DNA of 64,000 nucleotides from Clostridium guangxiense. GTDB lineage: Bacteria; Bacillota; Clostridia; Clostridiales; Clostridiaceae. Below, in pieces: positions 1 to 8,280 of this stretch. The DNA is taken from the NCBI RefSeq assembly GCF_021043395.1, contig NZ_JAJNKE010000014.1:22029-86028 (forward strand), written 5' to 3'. Position 1 is the stretch's first letter, and each line of letters opens with the position of its first letter. The notes beneath the pieces are model-generated. The model was not told where the DNA came from, searched no databases, and was given only the letters and a program-made list of their open reading frames with translations. The position numbers and the translations under genes were made by a program.

Positions 1-45
1 TGCGGGGCTTGGGCGGCAGCCCATTATCCTTCTAGAACCTAATGT
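1..45. repeat. Fragment of dispersed repeat (C-type core)
   Basis: Bases 1-40 match 51309-51348 with only a few differences; both contain ggggcttggg and attatccttctagaacct. At 51309 the block lies inside a larger palindromic element, so the window edge probably cuts a relative of that element. No coding potential is seen. Confidence 0.7.
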
Positions 46-321
46 AAATACTTTCTTAGCAAACAAGATAAACTAAAAAAAAGACAAATTGAGATTGCGG
101 GAATTTAGTGGAAGCTTTAAAACGTATTTTATCTAGTTATAGAAGGTAATGGAACTTCATCCCAAACCACGTAAATGTTTATTCACATTTCATGTGGAAT
201 TTTTATATATTGATAATATAGAGAAATCAAATTCGAAACTATTAAATTTAATTTTCTCCCTTCTTTTAGAATAAAAATTTTAAATTTAGTGAATAATCTT
301 AAGGAAAAGAGGGGGAAATAA
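46..321. other. Intergenic region before the ywmB-like gene
   Basis: This AT-rich stretch has no convincing gene. A short imperfect hairpin followed by T-rich sequence at about 181-205 could end an upstream transcript outside the window. A purine-rich ribosome binding site (gaggggga) lies at about 309-317, just before the first gene. The short reverse-strand reading frame here has no recognisable features. Confidence 0.5.
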
Positions 322-1002
322 ATGAATAGTAAAAAATTTTTTGTTGCAATTTTATTAATACTATCAGTAATTATAAACATTTATGTAGTAAAAATTAATG
401 CAGTAACTAATGATGATTATTTAAGCAATGCATTAAAGGAAACTAATAGTACTATAGAAGAAATAGGTCTAACCACAAATTATAAAACAAATAATAATGG
501 AGAAAAAGAGTGCAAAAACTGGATTAAAAATATGAACTTAAATAATAAAAAAGTAACAATTTATAATGGTAAAAGTTACTGTATCAATTTTGATAATAAG
601 GATGTATCCGGATATATCGAAAGTGTAAAAAAAGCTGATTATTATGATATATCAATATATATAAAATTGCTTACAAATAAAAATAACATTGATGAATTAA
701 AAAGAAAAGTAACAAAATCAATTGGAGGCAAAAGTACTCCTTATATGTATATAAAAGCTAAAAGTAAGCTAAAAAATATTAGTAAAGTAGCATGTAGTAT
801 TAAGGGTTATTTTGATAAGAATGGGGTTAAAAACTTAAAGACCACAAGGATGAACAATATTTTAAGTACAACTATGTATACTGGAAGGTATGATTATATA
901 TTTGATAATAATAAAAAGGTAGATTTAAACTATGCTGTATGCAAGTATAATGATGGAATTTATATTATGATAGGCACTCCAATTTTAAACATAAATTATT
1001 AA
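322..1002 (+). CDS. YwmB-like exported protein
   Basis: The product has 226 residues. Residues about 6-27 form a signal peptide or membrane anchor, and the rest is a soluble, lysine- and asparagine-rich domain predicted to lie outside the membrane. I call it YwmB-like mainly from context: in Bacillus subtilis ywmB directly precedes murAA and spoIID, the order seen here, and size and topology fit. YwmB proteins have a TATA-binding-protein-like fold, but their role is unknown. The ATG follows a strong gaggggga ribosome binding site. Sequence similarity itself is too weak for me to confirm by eye. Confidence 0.6.
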   Translation: MNSKKFFVAILLILSVIINIYVVKINAVTNDDYLSNALKETNSTIEEIGLTTNYKTNNNGEKECKNWIKNMNLNNKKVTIYNGKSYCINFDNKDVSGYIESVKKADYYDISIYIKLLTNKNNIDELKRKVTKSIGGKSTPYMYIKAKSKLKNISKVACSIKGYFDKNGVKNLKTTRMNNILSTTMYTGRYDYIFDNNKKVDLNYAVCKYNDGIYIMIGTPILNINY

Positions 1003-1102
1003 AAATGGTGCTAAAATAAAATTCATACTGAAATAAATGACTATAATCTAATTATTTATTGCAAATAGTAAATTATAAACAAGTTATGAGTGGAGGATTA
1101 AA

Positions 1103-2377
1103 ATGAGTAAATTTATTATAAAGGGTGGGGAAACTCTAAATGGTGAAGTGAATATAAGTTCAGCTAAAAATGCTGTTTTACCTATAATAGCTGCAACCAT
1201 TTTGAGCAGTGATAAATGTGTAATAGAAAATTGTCCTATGCTACTGGATGTTTTTGTAATTATCGACTTATTAAAAACACTTGGAGCAAAAGTTAATATA
1301 GATTTACTTAAAAATAGACTTGAAATAGATACTTCTGATGTAAAATGTGTAGATATTGATAGTGAATTAGTTAGAAAAATGAGAGGATCATTTTTTATTA
1401 TGGGCCCCATGATTTCAAGATTTGGTAAAGTAAAGATGGCACTTCCAGGAGGATGTAACATAGGAACCAGGCCTGTAGATTTGCACCTTAAAGGCTTTAA
1501 AGCATTGGGCGTGGATATAAATATAGATCATGGATATGTTGAGGCTAGTAGTGGAAAACTTTTGGGAAATAAAATTTATCTTGATTTTCCGTCGGTAGGT
1601 GCTACAGAAAATATAATAATGGCTTCCATTTTTGCAGAAGGTGAAACCATAATAGAAAATGCAGCAGAAGAACCAGAGGTTGCAGATTTATCAAATTTTT
1701 TGAATAAAATGGGTGCTAATATAAGTGGCATTGGTACAGACATGATTACTATTAAAGGCGTAAAAAAATTGAAGGGTACTACCTATAGACCTATTTACGA
1801 TAGAATTGAGATTGGAACTTTTATGATTGCTGCTGCGATAACAAAAAGTTTAATAAAAATAAATGGTATTAATGAAGAACATATAAAACCTATAATAGCT
1901 AAACTTGCAGAAATGGGAGTTTCCATGGAAAAAGATGATAATACCTTGATTGTTGATGGTAGAAGAAGATTAAAACCTGTTGATATAAAAACAATGCCAT
2001 ATCCTGGATTTCCTACTGATATGCAGCCACAAATAATGGCACTTTTATGCTCTGTGGATGGCACTAGTGTTGTAACAGAAACTATTTTTGAAAATAGATT
2101 TATGCATGTTCCAGAAATGACACGAATGGGCGCTAATATCAAGATTGATGGCAGAAGTGCAATTATACATGGTGGAAACGGATTTACTGGGGCTAGTGTA
2201 AAAGCTACAGATTTAAGAGCAGGAGCTGCACTTATTCTATTAGGTTTAGTTACAGAAGGAGAAACTGAGATAGCTGATATTTACCATGTAGATAGAGGTT
2301 ATGTAAATATAGAAAAAAAACTTCAAAAGCTAGGAGCAAATATAAAAAGAGTGGCTAGCAGTTCATGTGATTCATGA
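1103..2377 (+). CDS. murA: UDP-N-acetylglucosamine 1-carboxyvinyltransferase MurA
   Basis: This cytoplasmic enzyme transfers enolpyruvate from PEP to UDP-GlcNAc, the first committed step of peptidoglycan synthesis. The 424-residue length is normal. The substrate-binding Lys22-Asn23 pair is present in AKNAVLP, and the catalytic cysteine is Cys118 in PGGCNIGTRP. The fosfomycin target cysteine is therefore intact. The ATG follows gtggaggatt. Many clostridia carry two murA copies; the position next to spoIID matches the murAA locus of Bacillus. A strong terminator hairpin follows, so it is transcribed apart from spoIID. Confidence 0.96.
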   Translation: MSKFIIKGGETLNGEVNISSAKNAVLPIIAATILSSDKCVIENCPMLLDVFVIIDLLKTLGAKVNIDLLKNRLEIDTSDVKCVDIDSELVRKMRGSFFIMGPMISRFGKVKMALPGGCNIGTRPVDLHLKGFKALGVDINIDHGYVEASSGKLLGNKIYLDFPSVGATENIIMASIFAEGETIIENAAEEPEVADLSNFLNKMGANISGIGTDMITIKGVKKLKGTTYRPIYDRIEIGTFMIAAAITKSLIKINGINEEHIKPIIAKLAEMGVSMEKDDNTLIVDGRRRLKPVDIKTMPYPGFPTDMQPQIMALLCSVDGTSVVTETIFENRFMHVPEMTRMGANIKIDGRSAIIHGGNGFTGASVKATDLRAGAALILLGLVTEGETEIADIYHVDRGYVNIEKKLQKLGANIKRVASSSCDS

Positions 2378-2422
2378 ACTTAAAATACAAAAATAGTATT
2401 TAAAAAGTAATAAGTTCCTATA

Positions 2423-2482
2423 TATAATAGAACATTCAAAGGTTTTTGTGAATAGATCTTTGAATGTTCTATTATATTTTCT
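2423..2482 (+). terminator. Terminator after murA
   Basis: An 18-bp stem (2423-2440 with 2459-2476) built on atagaacattcaaag and its complement is followed by tttt. It closes the murA transcript. Confidence 0.75.
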
Positions 2483-2644
2483 ATAACTTCAATTCCATTA
2501 GTGTATATACAATTCCATGAAAATTTGGTTTACAATTCGAAGTTTTAAATCCTATTGAGTAATAAAAGGTACAGCATATGAAGAAACGTTAAGTGTAATT
2601 TTTTCTATGTGATTTCTTTTTAGTTCTCAATAATATATATTAAG
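2483..2644. other. Intergenic spacer, no gene seen
   Basis: This AT-rich stretch lies between the murA terminator and palindromic element A. I see no open reading frame with a ribosome binding site and no clear RNA structure. Confidence 0.4.
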
Positions 2645-2998
2645 TTACTATAGATAAACAAGCTGAAATATTTAAATTGCCAATACCAAATTTATCCTTA
2701 CAAACTGGAATTTAACTCAGAGTACAAAGTACAGAGGACAGAGTACAGTGAAGGATGATTTTTCTCCGCTGTCGCTACAAAAAATCTTCAACTTAATGCA
2801 CGCAAAGCGCTTAAAATATAGTGCTCAGCGTAGCTGACACTATTAAGTTCTAAGATTTACCTGAGAGAAACAAAAGGTAAATCCACCTTCACTGTACTCT
2901 GTACTTTGTACTCTGTGCTCTGAATCAACTTCCAGGTTATCAGGATAAATTTGGACATTGCAATTTTAAAGTTTGAAGTTGTCTATCTATATAAGTAA
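2645..2998. repeat. Large palindromic element, copy A, with 7-bp repeat arms
   Basis: The whole region folds on itself. Outer arms 2645-2718 and 2925-2998 are imperfect inverted repeats. Inside them are mirrored heptamer arrays at 2719-2753 (AGAGTAC, AAAGTAC, AGAGGAC, AGAGTAC, AGTGAAG) and 2890-2924 (CACTGTA, CTCTGTA, CTTTGTA, CTCTGTG, CTCTGAA). The core holds three hairpins: H1 2757-2786, H2 2790-2849 and H3 2854-2883, whose loop contains gagagaaac. The core is nearly identical to copy B at 47962-48304, but the heptamers differ. No transposase is nearby. Confidence 0.85.
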
Positions 2999-3151
2999 TT
3001 AATGTTGATAAAATTTATGATCATTGCTTTTTATAATATCTTTGGTCATATAAATTAAATGAAGTAATATTTAACTATAATATCAAATAATATAATAGAA
3101 AGCTGATTTTTTATTTTCGGTACAAAATTCTGCGAGCTGGGGGATGAAAAA

Positions 3152-4162
3152 ATGATAAAAAAGATTGTACTTGTCTTAGCTTTTTGCTTAATATTCATTT
3201 TTACAGTATCTATACTTTTGGTTGGAGTAGGTAAGAATACTTTAAATATATTGCCTAAAATAAAATATGATTTTAATAAACAAAATGAAATTAAAGAAAA
3301 TAAAAGCAATATAAATGTATATATTACTAACAGTAAAAAAATAATCAATATAAACTTAGAAGATTATATTGTTGGAGTAGTTTGCTCTGAAATGCCAGTT
3401 GAATTTGATAAAGAAGCCCTTAAGGCACAGGCTGTTGCAGCAAGAACTTTTGCGGCGGCACATATGGAGAATTATGGTGGAACAAAATATAAAGGGGCAC
3501 ATGGCGCTGATGTTACGGATTCAATTGATTGTCAAGTTTATATGAGCAAAGAAGAAAGGCTTAGTAAATGGCCTGAAAAGTTTAAAGAGGAGTACTGGAA
3601 CAAAGTGAGTGAAGCAGTTAAAGAAACTAGTGGACAAGTACTTGTATACAATAATAAATTAGTAATGGAACCATATTATTTTGCTGTAAGCAGCGGTGAA
3701 ACTGAAGATGCTAAAGAAGTACTTGGAGAAAATATTAAATATTTAAAAAGTGTGCCAAGTCCTGGTGAAGAAAGCGTAAGAAAATATAAGAGCAAGGTGG
3801 ATATTAGCTATATAAATTTTATAAATAAAGTTAATGATGCATTTTCTAACAGTAAGATTAATTTATTTAATGTTAGAAATAGTGTAAGTGTTTTATCTAG
3901 AAATAAAACAGGCAGTGTGAAAACTATAAAAGTTGGAAATACAACTATGACAGGAACTAAATTTAGAAGTATCATAGGTCTGAATTCTACTAATTTTCAA
4001 ATAAAATACAACATTAATGGATTTGAATTTGATTGTACCGGTTATGGGCATGGACTCGGAATGAGCCAATGGGGAGCTGAGGCTATGGCCAAAAATGGAA
4101 GAAAGTATGACGAAATACTTAAGCATTATTATACAGGAGTTGAGATTAAAACACTTAAATAA
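3152..4162 (+). CDS. spoIID: Stage II sporulation protein D (SpoIID)
   Basis: SpoIID is a lytic transglycosylase that works with SpoIIM and SpoIIP to thin septal peptidoglycan and drive engulfment of the forespore. The 336-residue protein has an N-terminal membrane anchor (about residues 4-26) and a SpoIID/LytB domain. The catalytic glutamate is Glu80 in CSEMPVEF, followed by AQAVAARTFA and the C-terminal GYGHGLGMSQWGA motif. The ATG follows ctgggggatg. Transcription by mother-cell sigma-E is expected from family knowledge, but I could not find a clear sigma-E promoter. Confidence 0.95.
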   Translation: MIKKIVLVLAFCLIFIFTVSILLVGVGKNTLNILPKIKYDFNKQNEIKENKSNINVYITNSKKIININLEDYIVGVVCSEMPVEFDKEALKAQAVAARTFAAAHMENYGGTKYKGAHGADVTDSIDCQVYMSKEERLSKWPEKFKEEYWNKVSEAVKETSGQVLVYNNKLVMEPYYFAVSSGETEDAKEVLGENIKYLKSVPSPGEESVRKYKSKVDISYINFINKVNDAFSNSKINLFNVRNSVSVLSRNKTGSVKTIKVGNTTMTGTKFRSIIGLNSTNFQIKYNINGFEFDCTGYGHGLGMSQWGAEAMAKNGRKYDEILKHYYTGVEIKTLK

Positions 4163-4212
4163 TGTATATATAGTAAAATTAAGAAATACAAATACCAAGG
4201 TTATACAAAAGC

Positions 4213-4275
4213 AGAACGGAGGAAAATCAACTATAACTGTGCATTGTAAAATGAGAACTATGCACTGATTTTAAA
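4213..4275. repeat. Partial heptamer-arm fragment of the large palindromic family
   Basis: Positions 4235-4269 read as five heptamers (AACTGTG, CATTGTA, AAATGAG, AACTATG, CACTGAT). The block 4225-4275 aligns with the right arm of copy C (51431-51472), including the trailing gattttaaat. No left arm or core is visible, so this is a remnant, or a seed, of the family. Confidence 0.65.
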
Positions 4276-4284
4276 TTTATGCTT

Positions 4285-4370
4285 TTCAAGTTTTAGCGAA
4301 GTAACAATATCTAGATTATTAATTTCATTTAATATACCTAAATATTGTTACTTGGCATTTTTTTTTACAT
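4285..4370 (+). terminator. Terminator after spoIID
   Basis: A stem of aagtaacaatat pairs with atattgttactt across an AT-rich loop of about 35 bases and is followed by a run of T (4362-4369). It separates spoIID from the SpoIIQ-like gene. Confidence 0.65.
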
Positions 4371-4445
4371 TAAATTCTAAAAAAAATAATATAAAATGTA
4401 TTTTTTTCTAGGTTATGGACACAATACTAAATGGAGGTGTTAGTA

Positions 4446-5216
4446 ATGAACAACGATTGGAATAAAAACCAAAATAAAGGTCAAAGTAAATTTAGTGATT
4501 TATTCAAAAAGGATGGGTTTTATATAGCTTTATTTGTATGCTTATGCATTATTGCAGGGGCAGCAGCATACGTTAATTTAAAACCTAAAAGTAAAAATGT
4601 TTCATCTGTTAAACAAACGCAACAAAAATCAAATAAATCTGAGGAAGGTTCAAAAACTTCCATGAAATTATCAAAAGATAAAGAAAAAAATAATGCAGCA
4701 AGTAAAAATATAGAAAATGCAGAGCAGGTTAATAAAAATACTAACTTAACTAAAAAAACTGAACAGAATTCAGTGCCAGCATCTACTAGTAATGTTGTAA
4801 AGAAGTTTTTCGTAAAACCAGTTCAAAATGGAAATGTAGCTGTGAAATATGATACATGGTATTCAAAAAATGGTAAATATACTACTGTTCAGGGTGAATA
4901 TATTAAACCTGATAAGGACATAAATGTATCTGCAGCTATGGACGGAATAGTTAAGTCTGTCGATGGAGGTAAGGTTACCGTCTTAAATGAGAATAATGGC
5001 TATATTACAATATATGACAATTTAGATGAAAAAAGCATAGGTGTAAAAACAAACGACAGTGTTAAACAAGGTCAAGTTTTAGGAAAAATAGGTGACAGTA
5101 ATTATAGTAATAAATTACTTACAGATACAAGTTGTGTTTATTTTGAAATTGATCAAAAACAAAAGGATGGAACATATTTAGCTGTTGATCCGGAAAAAAT
5201 GTTAAATACAAAATAG
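4446..5216 (+). CDS. spoIIQ: SpoIIQ-like M23-family protein, degenerate
   Basis: The product has 256 residues: a cytoplasmic head, one membrane helix (about 24-45), a Lys/Ser/Asn-rich linker, and a C-terminal LytM/M23-like domain (about 125-256). By family and position it should be SpoIIQ, the forespore half of the SpoIIQ-SpoIIIAH channel that joins the two cells during engulfment. The M23 zinc ligands (the HxxxD and HxH histidines) are not visible; the usual HxH position reads YFEI. It is therefore probably structural rather than a peptidase. An upstream ATG at 4431 overlaps the ribosome binding site (ggaggtg, 4433-4439), so I start at 4446. Confidence 0.75.
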   Translation: MNNDWNKNQNKGQSKFSDLFKKDGFYIALFVCLCIIAGAAAYVNLKPKSKNVSSVKQTQQKSNKSEEGSKTSMKLSKDKEKNNAASKNIENAEQVNKNTNLTKKTEQNSVPASTSNVVKKFFVKPVQNGNVAVKYDTWYSKNGKYTTVQGEYIKPDKDINVSAAMDGIVKSVDGGKVTVLNENNGYITIYDNLDEKSIGVKTNDSVKQGQVLGKIGDSNYSNKLLTDTSCVYFEIDQKQKDGTYLAVDPEKMLNTK

Positions 5217-5315
5217 AAAATTGATTTTTAAAAGGTTATAAATGAATTTACAAAAGTAATTTATGATGTTGTAAGCGCATATTTATTAAATAGAAGGGTT
5301 AAGGAGGCAGCAACT

Positions 5316-5570
5316 TTGAAAGATTACATTGAGGAAAGAGTTATGGAAGTTGCAAAATATATTATCGAATCTAAAGCTACTATCAGGAAAACTGCTAAAG
5401 TATTTGGTGTAAGTAAGAGTACTATACACAAGGATATGACAGAGAGATTACCTCAAATAAATCCTCAAATAGCCGAAATGGCTAAAGGCGTACTTGAACT
5501 TAATAAAGCAGAAAGACATATAAGAGGTGGTAAAGCTACTAAAATGAAATACAAAGCTATTGAAGGTTAA
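5316..5570 (+). CDS. spoIIID: Sporulation transcriptional regulator SpoIIID
   Basis: SpoIIID is a small DNA-binding protein that adjusts sigma-E and sigma-K regulons in the mother cell. The 84-residue product has a helix-turn-helix (about residues 20-42, ATIRKTAKVFGVSKSTIHKD) and the basic C-terminal tail that adds DNA contacts. Translation starts at TTG, 8 bases after a perfect aaggagg (5301-5307). It sits between the SpoIIQ-like gene and mreB/mbl, the usual clostridial and bacillar neighbourhood. Confidence 0.95.
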   Translation: MKDYIEERVMEVAKYIIESKATIRKTAKVFGVSKSTIHKDMTERLPQINPQIAEMAKGVLELNKAERHIRGGKATKMKYKAIEG

Positions 5571-5658
5571 AAACATTCCTACTATAATAATATAAAGAAG
5601 TACTTTTATGTATTTCTAAAAATAGTTTAAATTGTAAAAAATAAACGTAGGAGATGGA

Positions 5659-6696
5659 GTGAATAGAGGAATGTTTTTTAGTATAGGAAATGATATGGGT
5701 ATAGATTTAGGTACAGCTACCGTTCTTGTATACTTAAAAGGAAAAGGAATAACTTTAAAGGAACCGTCTGTTGTTGCTATAAATCGTAATACAAATGAAG
5801 TTTTAGCTGTTGGAGAAGAAGCAAGGCAGATGATTGGAAGGACACCGGGAAACATAGTTGCAATACGTCCATTAAGAGATGGGGTTATTTCTGATTATGA
5901 TATAACTGAGAAAATGCTTAAACATTTTATACAAAAAGCTTGCGGAAAAAGAAGAATGTCTGCACCTAAGATTGTAATATGTATTCCATGTGAAGCTACT
6001 GGTGTAGAAAAGAGAGCAGTAAAAGATGCTGCTGTCAATGCTGGAGCAAAGAAAGTTTGCTTGATAGAAGAACCATTAGCAGCAGCAATAGGTGCTGGAC
6101 TTGATATTACTAAAGCAAGTGGTAATATGGTGATAGACATTGGTGGTGGTACAACAGATATAGCTGTAATTTCGCTCGGTGGTATGGTAGTTAGAAGTTC
6201 AATAAAGATAGCTGGAGATATGTTTGATGAGTCTATCATAAAATACATAAGAAAAAAACATAAATTAATGATTGGTGAAAGAACAGCGGAGGACTTAAAA
6301 ATAAATATTGGATCGGCCTACAAAAAAGAAATGGAAGAAACTATGGAAATTAGAGGAAGAGACCTTATAACAGGTCTTCCTAAAAATGTTGAGGTTTCTT
6401 CAGAAGAGATGAGAGAAGCACTTAAGGATGCTGTAAATTCGATAGCTGATTGCGCCCATTCAGTACTTGAGAAAACGCCACCAGAACTTGCAGCAGATAT
6501 ATCAGATAAAGGAATAACTATGACTGGTGGTGGAGCATTACTAAATGGCTTAGATAAGCTTATTGAGGAAATTACAAGAGTACCTGTATATGTTGCAGAA
6601 GATCCTATATCATGTGTGGCTTTAGGAACTGGAAAAGTTCTTGACTATGTAGATAAATTAGATTTAACGGTAGATGATATAACTTTAATAGAATAA
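5659..6696 (+). CDS. mreB: Rod-shape protein MreB/Mbl
   Basis: This is an actin-like ATPase that forms membrane-associated filaments steering lateral wall synthesis. The 345-residue product carries the phosphate-1 loop (GIDLGTATVLVY, about 14-25), the phosphate-2 loop (DIGGGTTDIAVIS, about 161-173) and the adenosine motif TGGGALL. The start is GTG after taggagatg. Position directly after spoIIID matches mbl of Bacillus, so Mbl is the closer name; there is no mreCD beside it. It could be read through from spoIIID, as only 88 bases separate them. Confidence 0.93.
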   Translation: MNRGMFFSIGNDMGIDLGTATVLVYLKGKGITLKEPSVVAINRNTNEVLAVGEEARQMIGRTPGNIVAIRPLRDGVISDYDITEKMLKHFIQKACGKRRMSAPKIVICIPCEATGVEKRAVKDAAVNAGAKKVCLIEEPLAAAIGAGLDITKASGNMVIDIGGGTTDIAVISLGGMVVRSSIKIAGDMFDESIIKYIRKKHKLMIGERTAEDLKINIGSAYKKEMEETMEIRGRDLITGLPKNVEVSSEEMREALKDAVNSIADCAHSVLEKTPPELAADISDKGITMTGGGALLNGLDKLIEEITRVPVYVAEDPISCVALGTGKVLDYVDKLDLTVDDITLIE

Positions 6697-6740
6697 TAGA
6701 TGATTTGCAAAATTGGTTATATTTACAATTTTGTAAGCAT

Positions 6741-6780
6741 AACCAAAATAGGGAGAATGTATCTCTCTATTTTGGTTTAT
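6741..6780. terminator. Hairpin between convergent mreB and yyaC
   Basis: The stem aaccaaaatagggaga pairs with tctctctattttggtt. The run of T after it is weak on the plus strand. It lies between converging genes and could serve both. Confidence 0.6.
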
Positions 6781-6817
6781 AGAATTTTATATAAAAATAC
6801 ATACATATTAATAGGGG

Positions 6818-7375
6818 TTAATTTTGCTTTGGAATTGAGGCTATATTGTTAAAATTAATATAAAGATAATAGGAATGAAGTATTGCTTGGGTTATGGTTT
6901 TTGACATTTGAAATATTAAATTCAAGCGTATATTTCTGTTTGTAAATAGTTCATTACTCTCGCATGAATCTACTATTCCTATTATAGATACTTCACCTAC
7001 ATCTGGAAGTGATTTTCCAACGCCTTTTCCTGGATGTATTGCATAATCGCGTATTTGTATTTCACCTATATTTTCAGCATCTCCTAGGCAAGCATCTATG
7101 CCAATGATTGTTGATGAAATATGCTTGCTTTTAATTTCTGATAATCTCTTATCTAAATTTAGAGCATGTATTGGATCGGAAATTGTTCCATAGACATTTA
7201 AAGGAAAGAATTTTTCTTTTAGCATTGTGCCTACCATGGGACCAAGACAATCTCCAATACATCTATCTGTTCCAATACATACAATTATTGTGTTATCATT
7301 TATATATTTTTGTAGAAAATTGGAAATTTTATAATAGGACATTGGAGCATTGTATAAAGTTCTTATTTTATTCAA
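6818..7375 (-). CDS. yyaC: Spore protease YyaC (DUF1256)
   Basis: The roughly 185-residue product fits the YyaC/DUF1256 family of sporulation proteins, related in fold to the hydrogenase-maturation and GPR-type proteases. The N-terminal CIGTDRCIGDCLGP motif and the later GIDACLG and DSCESNE segments are family hallmarks. A GTG at 7384 is in frame but overlaps the aggagg ribosome binding site (7385-7390 on the reverse strand), so I prefer the TTG at 7375, about 9 bases downstream of it. It is monocistronic and divergent from the tRNA cluster. In bacilli yyaC is a sporulation-sigma gene; I saw no clear promoter. Confidence 0.85.
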   Translation of the reverse strand: MNKIRTLYNAPMSYYKISNFLQKYINDNTIIVCIGTDRCIGDCLGPMVGTMLKEKFFPLNVYGTISDPIHALNLDKRLSEIKSKHISSTIIGIDACLGDAENIGEIQIRDYAIHPGKGVGKSLPDVGEVSIIGIVDSCESNELFTNRNIRLNLIFQMSKTITQAILHSYYLYINFNNIASIPKQN

Positions 7376-7610
7376 TAAAATCACCTCCTAATAATCTATA
7401 TGAGGCTTTTTTAATTAATATTATTTTTTTATGAGTATAAATGAAAAAATATTGTTAAGTGAAATTAAATTGACTTATCTTTAAATAAGCTATTAGAGGC
7501 TTAAGAATTTATGTCATATAAGGAATTATAACTATATGTATAAAAGTGAGAAATAACGAGAAAAAGGTATTTATTTTAAGTTAATTATAAATTATGGTAT
7601 ATAATTAGCG

Positions 7611-7639
7611 TTGATTTTTTTATAGTATCAAGGTATACT
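7611..7639 (+). promoter_or_regulatory. Sigma-A promoter of the tRNA cluster
   Basis: TTGATT at 7611-7616 and TATACT at 7634-7639 are separated by 17 bases. The first tRNA begins 60 bases after the -10 box. Nothing else recognisable lies between yyaC and this site. Confidence 0.75.
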
Positions 7640-7698
7640 ACTATTTGTCGGTGCGAGAGAGAAGCCTTAAGCCGGATGATAAAACTTAATTTAAATGT

Positions 7699-7783
7699 GG
7701 AGGAATTCCCGAGTGGCCAAAGGGGGCAGACTGTAAATCTGTTAGCTCAGCTTTCGATGGTTCGAATCCATCTTCCTCCACCA
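7699..7783 (+). tRNA. tRNA-Tyr (GTA), copy 1
   Basis: The 7-bp acceptor stem GGAGGAA/TTCCTCC, anticodon loop ctGTAaa, long class II variable arm, T-loop ttcgaat and encoded CCA identify tRNA-Tyr. The 85 bases are identical to copy 2. Confidence 0.97.
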
Positions 7784-7790
7784 TTAATAT

Positions 7791-7866
7791 GGGCGCTTAG
7801 CTCAGCTGGGAGAGCATCTGCCTTACAAGCAGAGGGTCACAGGTTCGAGCCCTGTAGTGCCCACCA
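7791..7866 (+). tRNA. tRNA-Val (TAC)
   Basis: Acceptor GGGCGCT/AGTGCCC, anticodon loop ctTACaa, T-loop ttcgagc and encoded CCA. It lies 7 bases after tRNA-Tyr. Confidence 0.97.
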
Positions 7867-7881
7867 TATAAAACTTAATAA

Positions 7882-7957
<76 letters not shown>

Positions 7958-7962
7958 AATGT

Positions 7963-8047
7963 GGAGGAATTCCCGAGTGGCCAAAGGGGGCAGACTGTAA
8001 ATCTGTTAGCTCAGCTTTCGATGGTTCGAATCCATCTTCCTCCACCA
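7963..8047 (+). tRNA. tRNA-Tyr (GTA), copy 2
   Basis: Identical over 85 bases to 7699-7783, including the encoded CCA; the preceding bases aatgt are also the same. It starts 5 bases after tRNA-Thr. Confidence 0.97.
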
Positions 8048-8053
8048 CTAATT

Positions 8054-8076
8054 GACACAATAGTGTCTTTTGTTTT
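8054..8076 (+). terminator. Terminator of the tRNA cluster
   Basis: A compact hairpin GACAC-aata-GTGTC (8054-8067) is followed by ttttgtttt. Confidence 0.8.
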
Positions 8077-8090
8077 ATACTGAAAAATGA

Positions 8091-8096
8091 TATAAT
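8091..8096 (+). promoter_or_regulatory. -10 box of the metK promoter
   Basis: A perfect TATAAT lies 20 bases before the SAM riboswitch. The -35 region (ttttgt, 17 bases upstream) is poor and overlaps the tRNA terminator tail. Confidence 0.6.
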
Positions 8097-8115
8097 GTAA
8101 ATAGTATTTATTTGA

Positions 8116-8215
8116 CTCTTATCAAGAGAGGTGGAGGGAAATGGCCCAATGAAACCCGGCAACCGGTGCATGTGCATTAAGGTGCCAATTCCTGCAGTTT
8201 CCTGCAAGATAAGAG
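8116..8215 (+). promoter_or_regulatory. SAM-I (S-box) riboswitch of metK
   Basis: P1 ctcttatc (8116-8123) pairs with gataagag (8208-8215). Between them are the S-box signatures agagaggtggaggga and gaaacccggcaacc and the P3/P4 helices. It senses S-adenosylmethionine and, when bound, favours the terminator that follows, shutting off SAM synthetase. Confidence 0.97.
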
Positions 8216-8227
8216 AGATTTGAATTT

Positions 8228-8264
8228 AAAAGTCTCTTCTTATTGAAGAGACTTTAATTTTTTA
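8228..8264 (+). terminator. Riboswitch-controlled terminator of metK
   Basis: Stem aaagtctctt pairs with aagagacttt, followed by aatttttta, between the aptamer and the ribosome binding site. The left arm can instead pair with the 3' strand of P1 (gataagagagat), giving the antiterminator. Confidence 0.88.
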
Positions 8265-8280
8265 TAGGGAGGAATATTAA

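Noticed and set aside
183-380. Reverse-strand open frame at the left edge
   Set aside because: Overlaps the start of the ywmB-like gene, very AT-rich, no domain.
2719-2924. CRISPR-like repeat array
   Set aside because: Repeats are only 7 bp, contiguous without spacers, and mirrored between arms, so this is not CRISPR.
2645-2998. Insertion sequence
   Set aside because: No transposase, and no clear target duplication; only a non-autonomous palindromic repeat can be supported.
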